DNA from: Plakobranchus ocellatus
Lineage: Eukaryota; Mollusca; Gastropoda; Plakobranchidae
DNA length: 24,781 nucleotides
Direction: 5' to 3'
Assembly: GCA_019648995.1 (NCBI GenBank)
Contig: BLXT01007768.1
Coordinates: 415,268 to 440,048, forward strand
In this document: positions 1 to 11,713 of the stretch, piece by piece
How the letters are laid out: every line of letters starts with the position of its first letter
How positions within the stretch are numbered: position 1 is the first letter of the stretch
Made by a program: the position numbers and the translations under genes
The notes under the pieces: generated by a model
Seen by the model: the letters and a program-made list of their open reading frames with translations, nothing else
Databases searched by the model: none
Told to the model about the DNA's origin: nothing

Positions 1-2
1 CT

Positions 3-176
3 GTCACAGTTAGCTGCCCAATACTAGGTATTCCCATACTTTATGGTCCTGTCAGTGCAAGCCTTGGTGACAGTAGGTTCAAATTTGGGATAAAAAGATC
101 CAGCAGATTTAAGACTAAGCTTCCTGATAACTGCACCACTTTTACTTCCTGTGAATTCTCAAAAGACCTGTGTTGA
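3..176 (+). other. open frame at the left window edge, doubtful exon
   Basis: The third frame is open from the window edge to TGA at 174-176 (57 codons, beginning VTVSCPILGIP and ending EFSKDLC). It matches no family I know and has no clear splice boundary inside the window. It may be an exon of the same gene as the 361-465 segment, or chance intronic sequence. Confidence 0.15.
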
Positions 177-360
177 TTTTGTTTAAAGCATCATGAGCAA
201 GGAAGATTACAAAAGTTGCCAAAAGTTTAATGAAATTTTTTTTGTTTTGTTTTGTTTTTTATGGAGCCCAGCTGATCCAATCTTTAAAAAAAAGTTAAGA
301 GCTAATCTTTCTTGAGGGATGTGTCACTCTTGGTAACACCAACTTTTTGTTTCTCTTTAG

Positions 361-465
361 GGGGCAGAGAAGCTTAAAAAAGCAGAGGAAGAATTAGAGA
401 CAATCACACATGCACTACTGTTCCCACAATTTGGGTTGTGTGCTCCCAACTCAAAACAATGCTAG
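361..465 (+). CDS. terminal coding exon of an unidentified plus-strand gene (partial)
   Basis: A good acceptor (TTTTTGTTTCTCTTTAG, AG at 359-360) precedes a 34-codon open frame that ends in TAG at 463-465. The frame starts GAEKLKKAEEELETI, a charged, heptad-like helix, and ends in a less polar tail, PQFGLCAPNSKQC. The TAG of the acceptor is in the same frame, so the reading works only after splicing. I see no canonical AATAAA on the plus strand in the next several hundred bases. The gene would begin left of the window. The product is unknown; the helix suggests only a coiled-coil C-terminus. A chance exon-like ORF remains possible at this length. Confidence 0.4.
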   Translation, partial: GAEKLKKAEEELETITHALLFPQFGLCAPNSKQC

Positions 466-3400
466 ATAAAGATGCGATCACATCACAGTCATATCATAGG
501 GCTTATTTACTGGTTATCACTGCAACATATATCTTTGCCCTGAAGTTTTCCAGGATATTATGATGTAGCATCAATAGTTACAACATGCAAATGGACTGGC
601 AAACCTTTCATTGTTATAAAGCGTATGAGATAAAACTGAATTCAAACAGGTTAAGAGATAAATGAGGCCTATGCTGTTGTACAACAAAAATGTTGTTAAG
701 AACAAAAAAAATCAAACTATAATAACACATAAAATTCTATGCCAATTTTGTTTGTTTGGAATTAAGGAATAATTTTATAGAGGAGAGGAATTTGATCTTG
801 TTCAATGTTAAGGACTGGATTATTGCTGCTCATGTTCACCGCTTAGTGCTTCCATTGATGATCAAATCAACAATATTTACAAGGTGGGCAGTTCATATTT
901 TTGTCTACTTTGTGGTCGATTTTTTTTTTTAATTGTGCTTAGTAAGGAACATTTCAATTTAACAATTTTCCATAGACGCTATCATTATTAAAAAAAAATA
1001 ATGTGTGAATAAGTACTCACTTTTTGAACCAATATGCTTTTCACTATCACAAAACTTACATGGATCTAAACAGCAAGAGATATGTATTCAAGACAGAGTA
1101 TATTTTCTTAGCAAATGAAATGCTCTAATTAACAAAGAATAGGCTGACCTTGTGATCTTTCCCAGATCAGCAGCCAGCAATCTGCAACTAAAATTAATCT
1201 TGAATCAGTTGTTTTAAACGTAATTTCTTATGAGCGATTTGCACAAGGTGAAGTAAGGGGTTAATGGAGAGCAATGAGTAACTTATGCTATACGCCTGAA
1301 ATTTTGTTTGGTACTTTACATTACAAACACCTCACAGCAAAAAAGAACATGATGTCTTTGGTAACCTCTCTTATCCTGTAATTTATTTATAAGCAGTGAG
1401 CGACAGGTGTCATTAGGCAAATAACTTTCTTCTCTGTATGATGCCAGCCTGAATAGGCTCCTGTACATATTTACACAAATTAATCCTAGCTGTAAATATT
1501 TTCATGATAAATATTTCTTACAAAAGCATACTTTCCTATCTGAAGTATATATCATGCATCTTTATATATTTTGCTCTGTCTTATTACTAAAATGTCAGAC
1601 ATTCAGAACTGCCTTTGTAAAAATCTAAGCTGAGATTTAAGTTTGTTGAGACTTTACTGCTAATTGTAATTATCAGAAAGCATTCCTGTCTGCGATGTGT
1701 TTCTTGTCAAAACTATTCATAAAGATATTGTGGCTTGAGCCTTCAGCTTATGAATGAGTTGGATGTTGTGAGTAAAAGTTTTGCAAATGAAGCCATTAAA
1801 ATTTTTTTTTTTAATATAATTTTTCAAAACTCCATGGAGAAACAGGTTATAGGTCTTTATATTGGCATTGATTTAAAATGCTATCTATTCAGTTTTCAGC
1901 TCTCTAAAAGTCCACTACTGTTTTTTTTTCTTTTTTTTGTAATGTCTGATGTAGTATTTAAAAACATTTGGACTGCGTTCAAGAAATTTTTGTTTCATTT
2001 AGAATATTTCTTAACATGTTTAGACTGAAATTCAACTCTCTTAGTCTTATTATTTGAATGAAGTCATGAATGATTGATGTGATAGTAATTTTCAGTTCTA
2101 ATGGACTTAATCTTACACTAAGATACAGACTTTAACTTCTTTTTTTTTTTTTTTTTTTTTTTTTTTTNGTTTTGAAGTAGAAACATTGTGAAGATTGAAA
2201 CAACACATTTTCTATGACCTGACCTTCACCTTGTTTGTATCATCTTGCTCATAAAGATTAGTCTTGTTAAGACCTGATCATTATCGTCATTTATGCTGTT
2301 CTTTATCATCATAAACCCAAGAATAGAGTCATGATATATAAATACTGATTAATTTTATTTTATCAAAGCTTGTTTTATATATACATAATGCTATCTCATA
2401 AGCTGCTGGTCAGTTTATCAATTATGTTTAATATGTCCAAGGAGGAAAAAAAAAAGGTTAACCCCCAAATAAGGTAAGTTTCCTTTTTCTCATTTTATTC
2501 TCCTCCCACAAGAAACAAAATATCTCCATACACAGAATCGAACCAAAAGAGCCAGGAAAAGCCCACCGATTTTGTGTTAGGCATGTTGTATCACTTTTTG
2601 CATCACGTAAGTTTCAAGAGGCATAGCTATCTAACAGATGCTGGGGAAACACATTAAAAGCAGATACAATTTCCTGTCATGGTTTGGGCTAGGGGCTATA
2701 ACTGGCACAATATTGACGCTCCCTTACTACTCAATTAATGTGTGCTGGACCAATGTAAATTCCTATTTCCATTCAGCCTTTTACAAAATCTTTAAAGTTA
2801 AAGCTTCTGTTTGCGAGATGTACTACATCAGCATTGATAGTTATGCTGTTACATGGCATTAGAATGCATCTAATTTATGCTTGAATATGCTTGAATAACT
2901 CCTTTTAAGTAGGTCTTAAAACTCTTATATTTCTTAGAACATTTTGACAAACAGTTGCTGTGTTGTAAAGAACACTGCAACGGATAAATCAATGTTTTTA
3001 ATCTCTCCCAAGGACAGTAACTTATTAGGCTTGCAGTTATAGAAAAACACAAGAGTGATAGCCTTCAATAGACGTTTGCTGCTGGATAATCCTGTTTATT
3101 TATTTTTTTGTTTTATTTAAATCTAGAAAAATTACTTCTACATGTAAAGAACCATGGAAAAAATATGTGTAATTCCAAACTTTTTTTCCCAATAATATGA
3201 AAGAACTGTGACCTGTAGGAAAGAATGTCACATCCATTTATATAACATTGCATTTTATATATTCTTTTTTCTTTGATTTCTGTGGGTTTGCATGAGCCTG
3301 ATGGGAGCCAAAAACTTATATCAACTAGATGGAAAGGGGAATGGCAGGATAAAATAACATAATTCTTGTTGACAATAGCTATCAAGTGCCTTAACTGTTA

Positions 3401-6400
3401 CATATATATGCCAACAATGTTAAAACTTGAAAGACCTCATATCTCTTACTAAGAGTCTTAGGCTTTGCAATTTGTATGGTGGCTTGATGACTCAGAAAAT
3501 CAAAGTTGAGAAAAACATAAACTTTTAATAACAAATTTTTAATTGAAATTTTCCACAGGCATAGGGACATCTTTAGTTCGTTAGTAATTTGAACCATTTC
3601 AATTGGCATGTGAACAACTATATAGAAATATAGTATATAACACTACATTCAACGAAAATTTAGGATGCAAAAATTATGAAGGCTCTTTCTTGAAATAATC
3701 CTCCTACCTCAAATCTGGCTTTCCTTACTTATCATAAATGATCAAATTTTTTTACCCCACTGTCTGGTTGTTGCTGTTTGCTTTGTAGTCTAGTGTTTCA
3801 ATGGTGCTAGAATGCTTTAAGCTATGGGTTTTTTTGTTCTTTTTTTTTTTTTTAAACTGTGAGTACTTCGTCAAAGAGGTTATCTCTGTCTTGCATGCAC
3901 TAGCTGAGGTTAAAGGCATATTTCTCTGGCCTTATTTTCAATACATTTTTCACAAATCAGAGATCTTAAGCTGACTTGGGCACTCATGCATTGCTTTTTT
4001 TTAGTTCTCTCCTAGTCGTGTACTTACCATTCTGTTCAAAATTTATGTGGCAGTTATTCTTAAATTTTGGTGGCGTAAGACGTTTCAGAAATTACCTGTT
4101 TCTGGTGGAATTTGATTTTACACTGGGAAATCTTTGTGACCTGCAGCTTACGATATTTGTGATGCGTCGATATGAAATAAGTTTATTGGCAGTCTCTCAG
4201 TCAAAGACAATGAAATATGAACAAAGTGCCTGAAGACATTTTTTTTATTTTAAATTTTCAAGGGATACCTGTTTAAAATAGGGACAGTTTTTTTTCCTTT
4301 AACCTTCAAAGCTTTTCAAGCAAATTGCCTCATATCAACTAATGTCCTCAAGGGCAGTTTCTTACAAAGGACTCACTTTTGTGTGGATGAGTCTGATTTC
4401 ATTAAATGTAAAGAATTTAAATACAGTCATATGGAAATTTATGTGGTTGTAACGTTAAAGTAAAAAGAATTTAACTGCAAAATGTTTTTATAAACATAAA
4501 TTGTCCTTTCATGAATTTTTAATTCATATTCTAAACATTCTTCAACTATGAAAGCAGTTGTTTTCATTTGCCTTAAAATTTTGAGGTTTTCCCCCTTGAT
4601 ATGGAAAAGTATAAGTTTTTATTTTTTGTTTCATTTAGCCAATAATTTAGTCAAAAGCAAATTTTGTTTATTCTAGAAACATCAGAAATGTATTGTAAAA
4701 ACTTTGCCAAAGTCAGAATTTGTTGTAAAGTTCACTAGTGGCACTTACGAGCCTTGAGAACATTATGTTGCAGAATGCGGCTTTGTTTAGTTGAGAGTTT
4801 TTATGTCACAGGGTGCGGCTTTTAATTGATAAAGGATTTTTAAAAAGTGTAAAATCTCTTTTGTCTCCTTGGAGTCTTACGACTTATAATTTGGTGACTT
4901 ATGATAATCATAGCAAACATAACCTGTATTTATTCAAACTACGATTATTTGCTCCGACTCTTGTTAAGTTGTATTAAGTAATGTCTAGTTAACCGAATGT
5001 GTGAAATATTTGGATTTTTAAAACAGTCCAAGAGGCAAGCAAATTATGGAAAAATAGAGGCATGATATTTTGGTAGAAAATAGTTTTCACATAATTTTTC
5101 CCCAAGAGAAGACTAAGGAAAATATAGTAATGATGATCCACTATCAAATAGTTCTAGCTACTTTTTTTTTTTTTTCAAATTTATTTATGCTGTTTTCATG
5201 GACTTTTTTTTTCCAATTGTATATACACCACATTTTCAAGCAATAATAAATCATACTTCTGAATTTTATCGAAAATATGTGTTTGTCTTTATATGAAATC
5301 TTGTGGTTCTTTTTTTTTTTCTAGTTCATATGACTCAAGCACCTAGGAAAAATCAATGTCTTGCATTGCCTACCCACTTACTTTTTTCTTCAGATTTTTA
5401 ACACCCAAATATTTCATTTTTTTTTTTTTTTGGTACTTAAATTTGACATATTTTCAATCAATTTTTCCACAAACAGAATTGTTTCTCTCAATCATTGTAG
5501 TGCCTCGATTACAAATGAAGCTGAAGCAATAATTTATCTTTGTGACATAACTTAAATTTTGAAAAATGGATTGAACTCACTTTCTCATAGAACTGTACTT
5601 GGTTGCTCACTACAAATGACAATGCATCACAACAACATTTGCTTTATTTTTGCATTGATGTGTTTATTTATTTTTAAAATTCCAGTATACATGTAAAAAT
5701 GTGATGATTAGTTTTTCTTAAGGATGAGAAAGAAAAAAAAAGGCTTAAAATAAATTATCATCATGATCATCATCCTTACTGTAGTAATGACTAATGAAAT
5801 TATTAATATAAAACTACACACAAAAACATTAAAAATTGTCTTGCAGTATAAATTCAAAGAAATGAAACTCCTATTAATACATCAAAATTAAATAATGAAA
5901 AATACAGGGAAGAAGCCTAAATAATGGACAACAGGAAAAAATGAAACAGGAATATTAAAATGACTCACCAATGATACTGAATTTTTTCCATTGTCCGCTC
6001 AAATGTCATTTAGGCATTAACATGATTTTCATACATTCGGAAACCATTTCAACTGCTGCACACAAATTGATTTCTAGATAGTAATTGAACTGTAAACATT
6101 CTATACATAATATACAAAAATAAAAATAAAAGGGAGGAAAACCATTATTAGTTTAAGTCTTCACCTGATTTACAAAATAACAGAATATATTGTATCGTTT
6201 GACCATTTCAAATGAGCATATCGGAAATCAATTACATTATATTTTTACTTTAAATGTAATTCCATAATATGTAGTAAGTAATTTATAAGGAAAAAACTGC
6301 AGGGAGATGGATTACTTCTATGCTTAAATAAAAAATTCACATTATTTTTAAACCGTTATCTAAAAATGTAAAAAAAAAAAATTCCTTAAAATGATCATTT

Positions 6401-8100
6401 CTAAAACGCTGTTATTTGTGACACTCAACTCAGTTATTACAACTTAATATTAGGCTGGTATCAAATTTACTATCTTGAGACCCAACCTAAAAAATCAAAA
6501 GTTGCAGGGGAAACTTTCAAGGTTAAAATAGTTTTAAATTTAATTTTTCCTTCTCTTCATCACACTCTTGTTTTCCAAGAGCTTAGAATAATATATTAAT
6601 ACTACAACAGCATCACTACAGCTCTATCCAGTTTTCATCATAGCATTAGCAAATGAAATGGCAGTTTCTGCCTAAATCCTTCTTTTAAAATGTTAAACAT
6701 GTGACTTGCTACTTATTTGAACTGATCCCAAAGTCCATGAATAGGCTAAAAACAAGCACTGCTACATTCACTACTCCCAATTGTACACAAGAACAGTAAA
6801 CAACTGAAATATGACACCTTTATCAGTCTGATTACTTTGCTCTTTATACATATACACCATGATACAAGACATCGATTTATGTGAACAATTAATAATAATA
6901 CATGTAATCAGAATGACATAATAGTACTAGTAGCATGAACTTGAAGGGGCCAAAGAAAATAAAAAAGCTGAAATGAAATAAAAATAAATACGAATATGAA
7001 CAAACAGTGGGACATGTCCATAGAGAACACTTCATTTGTCAGCAATTGCCCACCACGGGTGTACGGTGAAATAGAGAAAAGGGTAACAGATATTGGAAAA
7101 AAAAAAGGTTGCAGATCTAAAGGCACAAATGTTTTTTTTTGATCCTTCCACTATTTCCAAAATTTTGTTTCATGTTTTGACAGATGATTCTGACAAATGA
7201 CTCATTCTGTATGGACAGGTCACAAATAATACATTAACGTATAAGCTTTGAATGTCCACCTGTGACCAGACTGTTTGGTCATCAACAAACAAAACATTAT
7301 ACATGTATTAGCCTTGAAGTTTGTTGTGCTTATTTATATACATTTATACCCTTCAAAAGGGCAATGTTTCGGATGATGATGTTGAGAAGAAAAAAAACAA
7401 AACAAAAGAAACTTAAATAATACTCGATGGTAATTTGTCGAAGTACATCTTTTTTTATATAAATATCTAAAGAAAAATTTAAAAAAAAAAAAAAAAAAAA
7501 TTTTTTTTTCAAAAGCCTACCACATAAATATATAATGTTGCATTTCAGCCAAAGCACATAGCTACACACACTCCCGCTTTAGCTTTGCAAGATATTGTGA
7601 TGAGATAATGAAAAGTGTACATTTCCTGCCTTTAACTGGTACAGAAAAAGCAAAACAAAAATGCCTGAATGAACCCAGCACAGCACTAAAATTCAAAGAG
7701 GTGAAGTTTTCAAAGCAGGTTAGACAAAACAAAGGAGAAACTGATGTATTGTACAGCTGGTTCTCATTTCCTTCATTGATTTTTGATTTTCTGTCTTGGG
7801 AAAAATCCTATGCTGCTGCAAAACACTTCTGAAACATGAGATTTGAGATTCCTCCCCCCCCCCTTTCGTCTATATGCTTATCGTGACACTAAATCTTTGT
7901 GAAGTATTTCACTAGTACAAAGCCCGAAGGATGAAGTTTCTGGCTGTATCCAAAGTTTAAAATATTTTAAATGTGATTCATTTGGACTAGTCTTCGCCAT
8001 CATTTTTCAGTCTGTTGAACAAATGACTTATGGATATGTAGGCACATTTTCCTGATGACGTATTAACTTTTTTTTATTTCTTTTGATAAGCAAAACTTTG
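466..8100. other. AT-rich non-coding stretch
   Basis: I see no gene I can support. The stretch carries poly-T and poly-A runs, including T28 at 2140-2167 followed by an N at 2168, and an A20/T9 junction at 7481-7509. Open frames here are short and hydrophobic, caused by T-rich composition. A minus-strand B-box-like GGTTCGATTC near 2536-2545 lacks a tRNA fold. Confidence 0.6.
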
Positions 8101-8189
8101 GTAACCTGTACTTTCTATGAACCATGGGAACAAAAAAAAACCCGTAACAAATGTCCTCAAATGATTGTTTTACAAGCACAGAAAAAGGC

Positions 8190-8504
8190 AAACTCACATT
8201 GCCAAAGAAGAGAGATAAATGTTACTGCTATTACTTTTAATTTCAACATATGAAAGCTTTTTAACAATGCTCTAAACCTAACATCTTTCAGGTCAAACTC
8301 ACAATGCCAAAGAAGAGAGATAAATGTTACTGCTATTACTTTTAATTTCAACAAATGAAAGCCTTTTTAAAAATGCTCTAAACCTAACATCTTTCAGGTC
8401 AAACTCACAATGCCAAAGAAGAGAAATACATGTTGCTACTATTACTTTTAATTTCAACAAATGAAAGCCTTTTTAAAAATGCTCTAAACTTATCATCTGT
8501 TGCA
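8190..8504. repeat. tandem triplication of a 105-106 bp unit
   Basis: Three head-to-tail copies begin at 8190, 8295 and 8401, each starting AAACTCACA(A/T)TGCCAAAGAAG. Copies 1 and 2 are nearly identical. Copy 1 lacks one base in its C/T run before the AATGCTCTAAA motif (unit of 105 rather than 106). Copy 3 has several substitutions and fades after about 8490-8504. This is direct sequence evidence of a short local duplication. Read on the minus strand, copies 2 and 3 each keep an open tail that ends at the same TGA. Confidence 0.95.
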
Positions 8505-8540
8505 TCAACTTCATCAATTTTCACTTCCTTATCATGCACT
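8405..8540 (-). CDS. possible terminal coding exon, unidentified, whose tail is triplicated
   Basis: A minus-strand open frame ends in TGA at 8407-8405. After a T9 pyrimidine tract and an AG at 8542-8541 it reads VHDKEVKIDEVDATDDKF, then FRAFLKRLSFVEIK and a tail ending SSLAL. The charged, helix-friendly start looks more protein-like than the surrounding AT-rich ORFs. The whole frame has no ATG at its 5' end, which fits an internal or terminal exon better than a complete gene. The last roughly 30 codons are repeated in frame in the adjacent copy at 8295-8400, and frameshifted in the copy at 8190-8294. No domain is recognised. It may be a decayed gene fragment. Confidence 0.25.
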
Positions 8541-10603
8541 CTTGCCACAAGATGAAAAAAAAAGCATGTCATTCTAATATTATATGCAGTATGTAATCTA
8601 GAAAAGGACTGAAAATTCCTTGACTTGTAAACCAACTGTCTTGCTAGCTTGTTTACAAATGTTGCACACAAATCGTCGTCTACTTGGTGATCTCAGGCTT
8701 TTAGACCACAATTGAGCTGACCTGGGAACTCTGTAGCACTTTTACCCACATACTATAACCATGTTTAGGCTAGGAAATAGTACCTTTGTGCTTTTATGAG
8801 CAGAACATGAAAAGGCTTAGGGGGGTGAAGGTGGAAATTAATAGTGGGCATAAAGTGTGTGATTTTGTTTGTAGATCTGTAAAGGTAAAACAATGCCTCT
8901 TCCCCCCACCCACCACACACACGCAAAAGAGGAGGGGGATGCAGGAATCTAAAATGTGTGAAAAGTGTAATGAAAAAAAGACTAAAAATAAATAATACTT
9001 GTAAATAGATAACCCATCACAAACAAACAAAAAAAAAAAAAAATGAGGTAAACCGTTAGAAAACTGGATAAAGTTAGCATCAGGTTAAAGAAATGAGGTC
9101 TTGAAAACAATCTTTTATGACACAACTGTAAGAGATTGCAAATTTTCCAGTAATCAAGTAATGGGCTCCAGAAGATTTTTCCTTCTTTCAAATCCGAAAA
9201 AGAAAAATAAAACACACTGATGAGTTGTTTTGTGCTTCTTTTATGAGTCCAATTACAAAACCCAAATCATCCGCTTTTATTATTTCGAAAAATAGAAATT
9301 TTTTTATGGTTAAAGAATGTACATTGTACGATTACTTTCTTACAAGTTTAAGAGGAACCATTCTAAGTTGTTGCAAGAATACTTGAGAAAAGAAATGTAA
9401 TTTTGACTCACAACTGTTTATGGGTAAAACAAGTATATTAGTTGGCAAAATCAAAACTGAATGTAAGAGTTTTACTTTTCAATCATAACAACAAAAAAAC
9501 AACAACAACAAAAAATTCAAATTAATAAGAAAAAATAAAGGGTAAGGGGAGAGGGAACAAATTTCTAGCATGTGAATCGTTTAGACTGGTTGCAAGACAC
9601 ATTTTACTTTTCAGGCACTGGTCTAATATTCAGTTGATGATGAGAGGAAAGAAGTGTTTCATTTGCAATTGGTATGTGTTTAATTACATATGCACAATGT
9701 AGCAAGAACTCAAACATTGCGGAGACAAAGATTTGCTAAGTGAACATTGAACTAATAGATTAAGGCAGTCTCAGGGACAAAAATACACACAATTTTAATT
9801 CATATACATAACAAATACAATGGTCCCCCAATTTTGATGAAGAACCCATAATGAATTGTAAAATAAAAACCCACTTAAAATATCATTCTTTCTTGATAAC
9901 TTAATGGATAAATATGATTTGGGTGGAAGTCCCACAAAATGGGTTGAGTTGAGGGTCTACACCACTGAGATCAAATCAAAATTTTACAGTAAGTAGGTAA
10001 AAATTGCAAATGCTTTATATACACGAAGTCTATAGAAAGTTCTCCATATTGAGAGGTGAGTATTTTTCTTCTCTCTAATTAATGGTTTTCATTTGAAGTC
10101 AGTGATGCAGAACTGCAGAAAAAATGCAGAACTTGGCTCATTTTGTGGCACTGCTACACATATCTATCTACATCTTTTACTATTAGTATGCCGACACATT
10201 TTACATTTATTGATTACAATTATCAATACAATTTTTTATGACAAAACCTAACTTGGAAAATTTCCTCCAAGTAAAATTAATGTGCCAAGTCTAAAACATA
10301 TACTTTGGTTGACACATTTAATTACACGCTTCTTCACAATAACAAAAATCTATCTACTTACAGAGTCATGTATTCAATTCAACATCCTACTAGCCTGCCA
10401 AAGTCAAAAGAAGAGCAGTATCAACTATCATCCAGACATACACACATTTTCTCTTCACCACCTCAAACAAGCGTATAAAAATAATTTAATTTGTGATCAT
10501 GAGAAAGAGAAAACCCACTGAATGAATATATGTCTACAGTTGTAGCTAGTCAACCTCTCATTCTCCCCTTTTGAGAAATGAAGAGTGATTTGTAGTCTTG
10601 TAC

Positions 10604-10659
10604 CTGTGAATCAAAGGCCTGTTCATCGTATGGTTGTTTTTCTAACTCTTGGAGAAGCA
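10604..10659 (-). CDS. possible short internal exon, unidentified
   Basis: On the minus strand, 56 nt between an acceptor-like TCCTTGGTTGCTGAG (AG at 10661-10660) and a good donor CAG|GTACAAG (GT at 10603-10602) read, after two bases, LLQELEKQPYDEQAFDSQ. A strong acceptor, TGCATTTTTTCTGCAG (AG at 10114-10113), lies 491 nt downstream. It would continue in phase 0 for seven codons to TGA at 10091-10089. No family is recognised. Such short splice-bounded frames arise often by chance. Confidence 0.18.
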
Positions 10660-11670
10660 CTCAGCAACCAAGGAGTGTTATAAATATAAAAAGGCACAGT
10701 GTGAAATCATTGATAGTGAGTGTGGTGTAGGTTCACAGATTGAAAATCAAATTGCAATAGGTGACAAAATGCAACACAAAGTGGTAGCCTTTGTTAAAGT
10801 ACTAAAAAAAAACTGATTCACAGAAAAAAAATTCAAAATTACATTTAATTCATTATTATTATTTTTTTTAACAACTATACCGCTGCTACTGCATTTTTCT
10901 TGGATTCTAATTTTAAGTTCCTCTTTTTTGTCCTACAAAATGATTTCTTTCGCACGATGAATTTTTGTCTCCTTCTTGATGAGGGAAGAACTGATAAGTT
11001 ATAATGATGCATGGCTTGTGTAACCCACAATCAAACGCCAGATTCTTCAAAGAGTACATTTTAAGCAAGCAATGAAGCAATGAAGCACAGCATGCATGTT
11101 TCCACCAGGAGCAATGCTGCCCCATCAATCAACAAAGATTTGGATTTTAGGCATGGTGATTTTCACTGATGAATACTAATACTCAACTCATTCATCAAAG
11201 AAAAATTTAGCACATTACTCCCTTTTTTTCCTCTTTTTTTTTCTTTGATTAGCGTTTTACAACTAAACAATGATTAAAAAAACCGTTTATGGTTGAATCT
11301 CCTACACAGATATGCAGTTTAAAAATTGCTACTGCAAGGGCATTGAGCCTAAGTTTATAAAAGATTACAAGTTTTTCTTGCTTCAAGAAAAAAAAAAAAA
11401 TTCAATATCAGACTTTTAGACTTATCTGTAAAGATAAGGGAATTTTTTTTGTTTAATATACGGTCATATTTAAAGCTATCAACACAGGGCCATAGAGCCA
11501 ATAGCTATACTTATAATATCTGACGAGAACATTTGAAGATTTCCTCACAAAAAAACATCTGACTCAGTTTTAAATCTTGAGTTCTAATCCTTGCAAAATT
11601 AAGATTGTATACTGATAATCTTTATTGAAAGGAAAAATTATTTAATAAGCCAAAATGAAGTTGGGAGTTC

Positions 11671-11713
11671 CTATGACAAATAACATGACAGAATGTCATG
11701 TTATTTATCGTAG
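11671..11713. repeat. 20-bp inverted repeat with 3-nt spacer (hairpin)
   Basis: Arms 11671-11690 and 11694-11713 match at 18 of 20 positions around the spacer GAA. The inner 13 pairs (AAATAACATGACA) are perfect. In plus-strand RNA the two exceptions are one U-G wobble and one C-A mismatch. No coding or promoter context was found. Confidence 0.85.

Noticed and set aside
2500..2610. tRNA-like B box (GGTTCGATTC) on the minus strand near 2536-2545
   Set aside because: No A box, no matching acceptor stem and no cloverleaf could be made from the flanks.
2638..2862. Plus-strand 74-codon ORF with a hydrophobic N-terminal half
   Set aside because: No conserved motif, composition driven by T-rich sequence, and no splice or promoter context.
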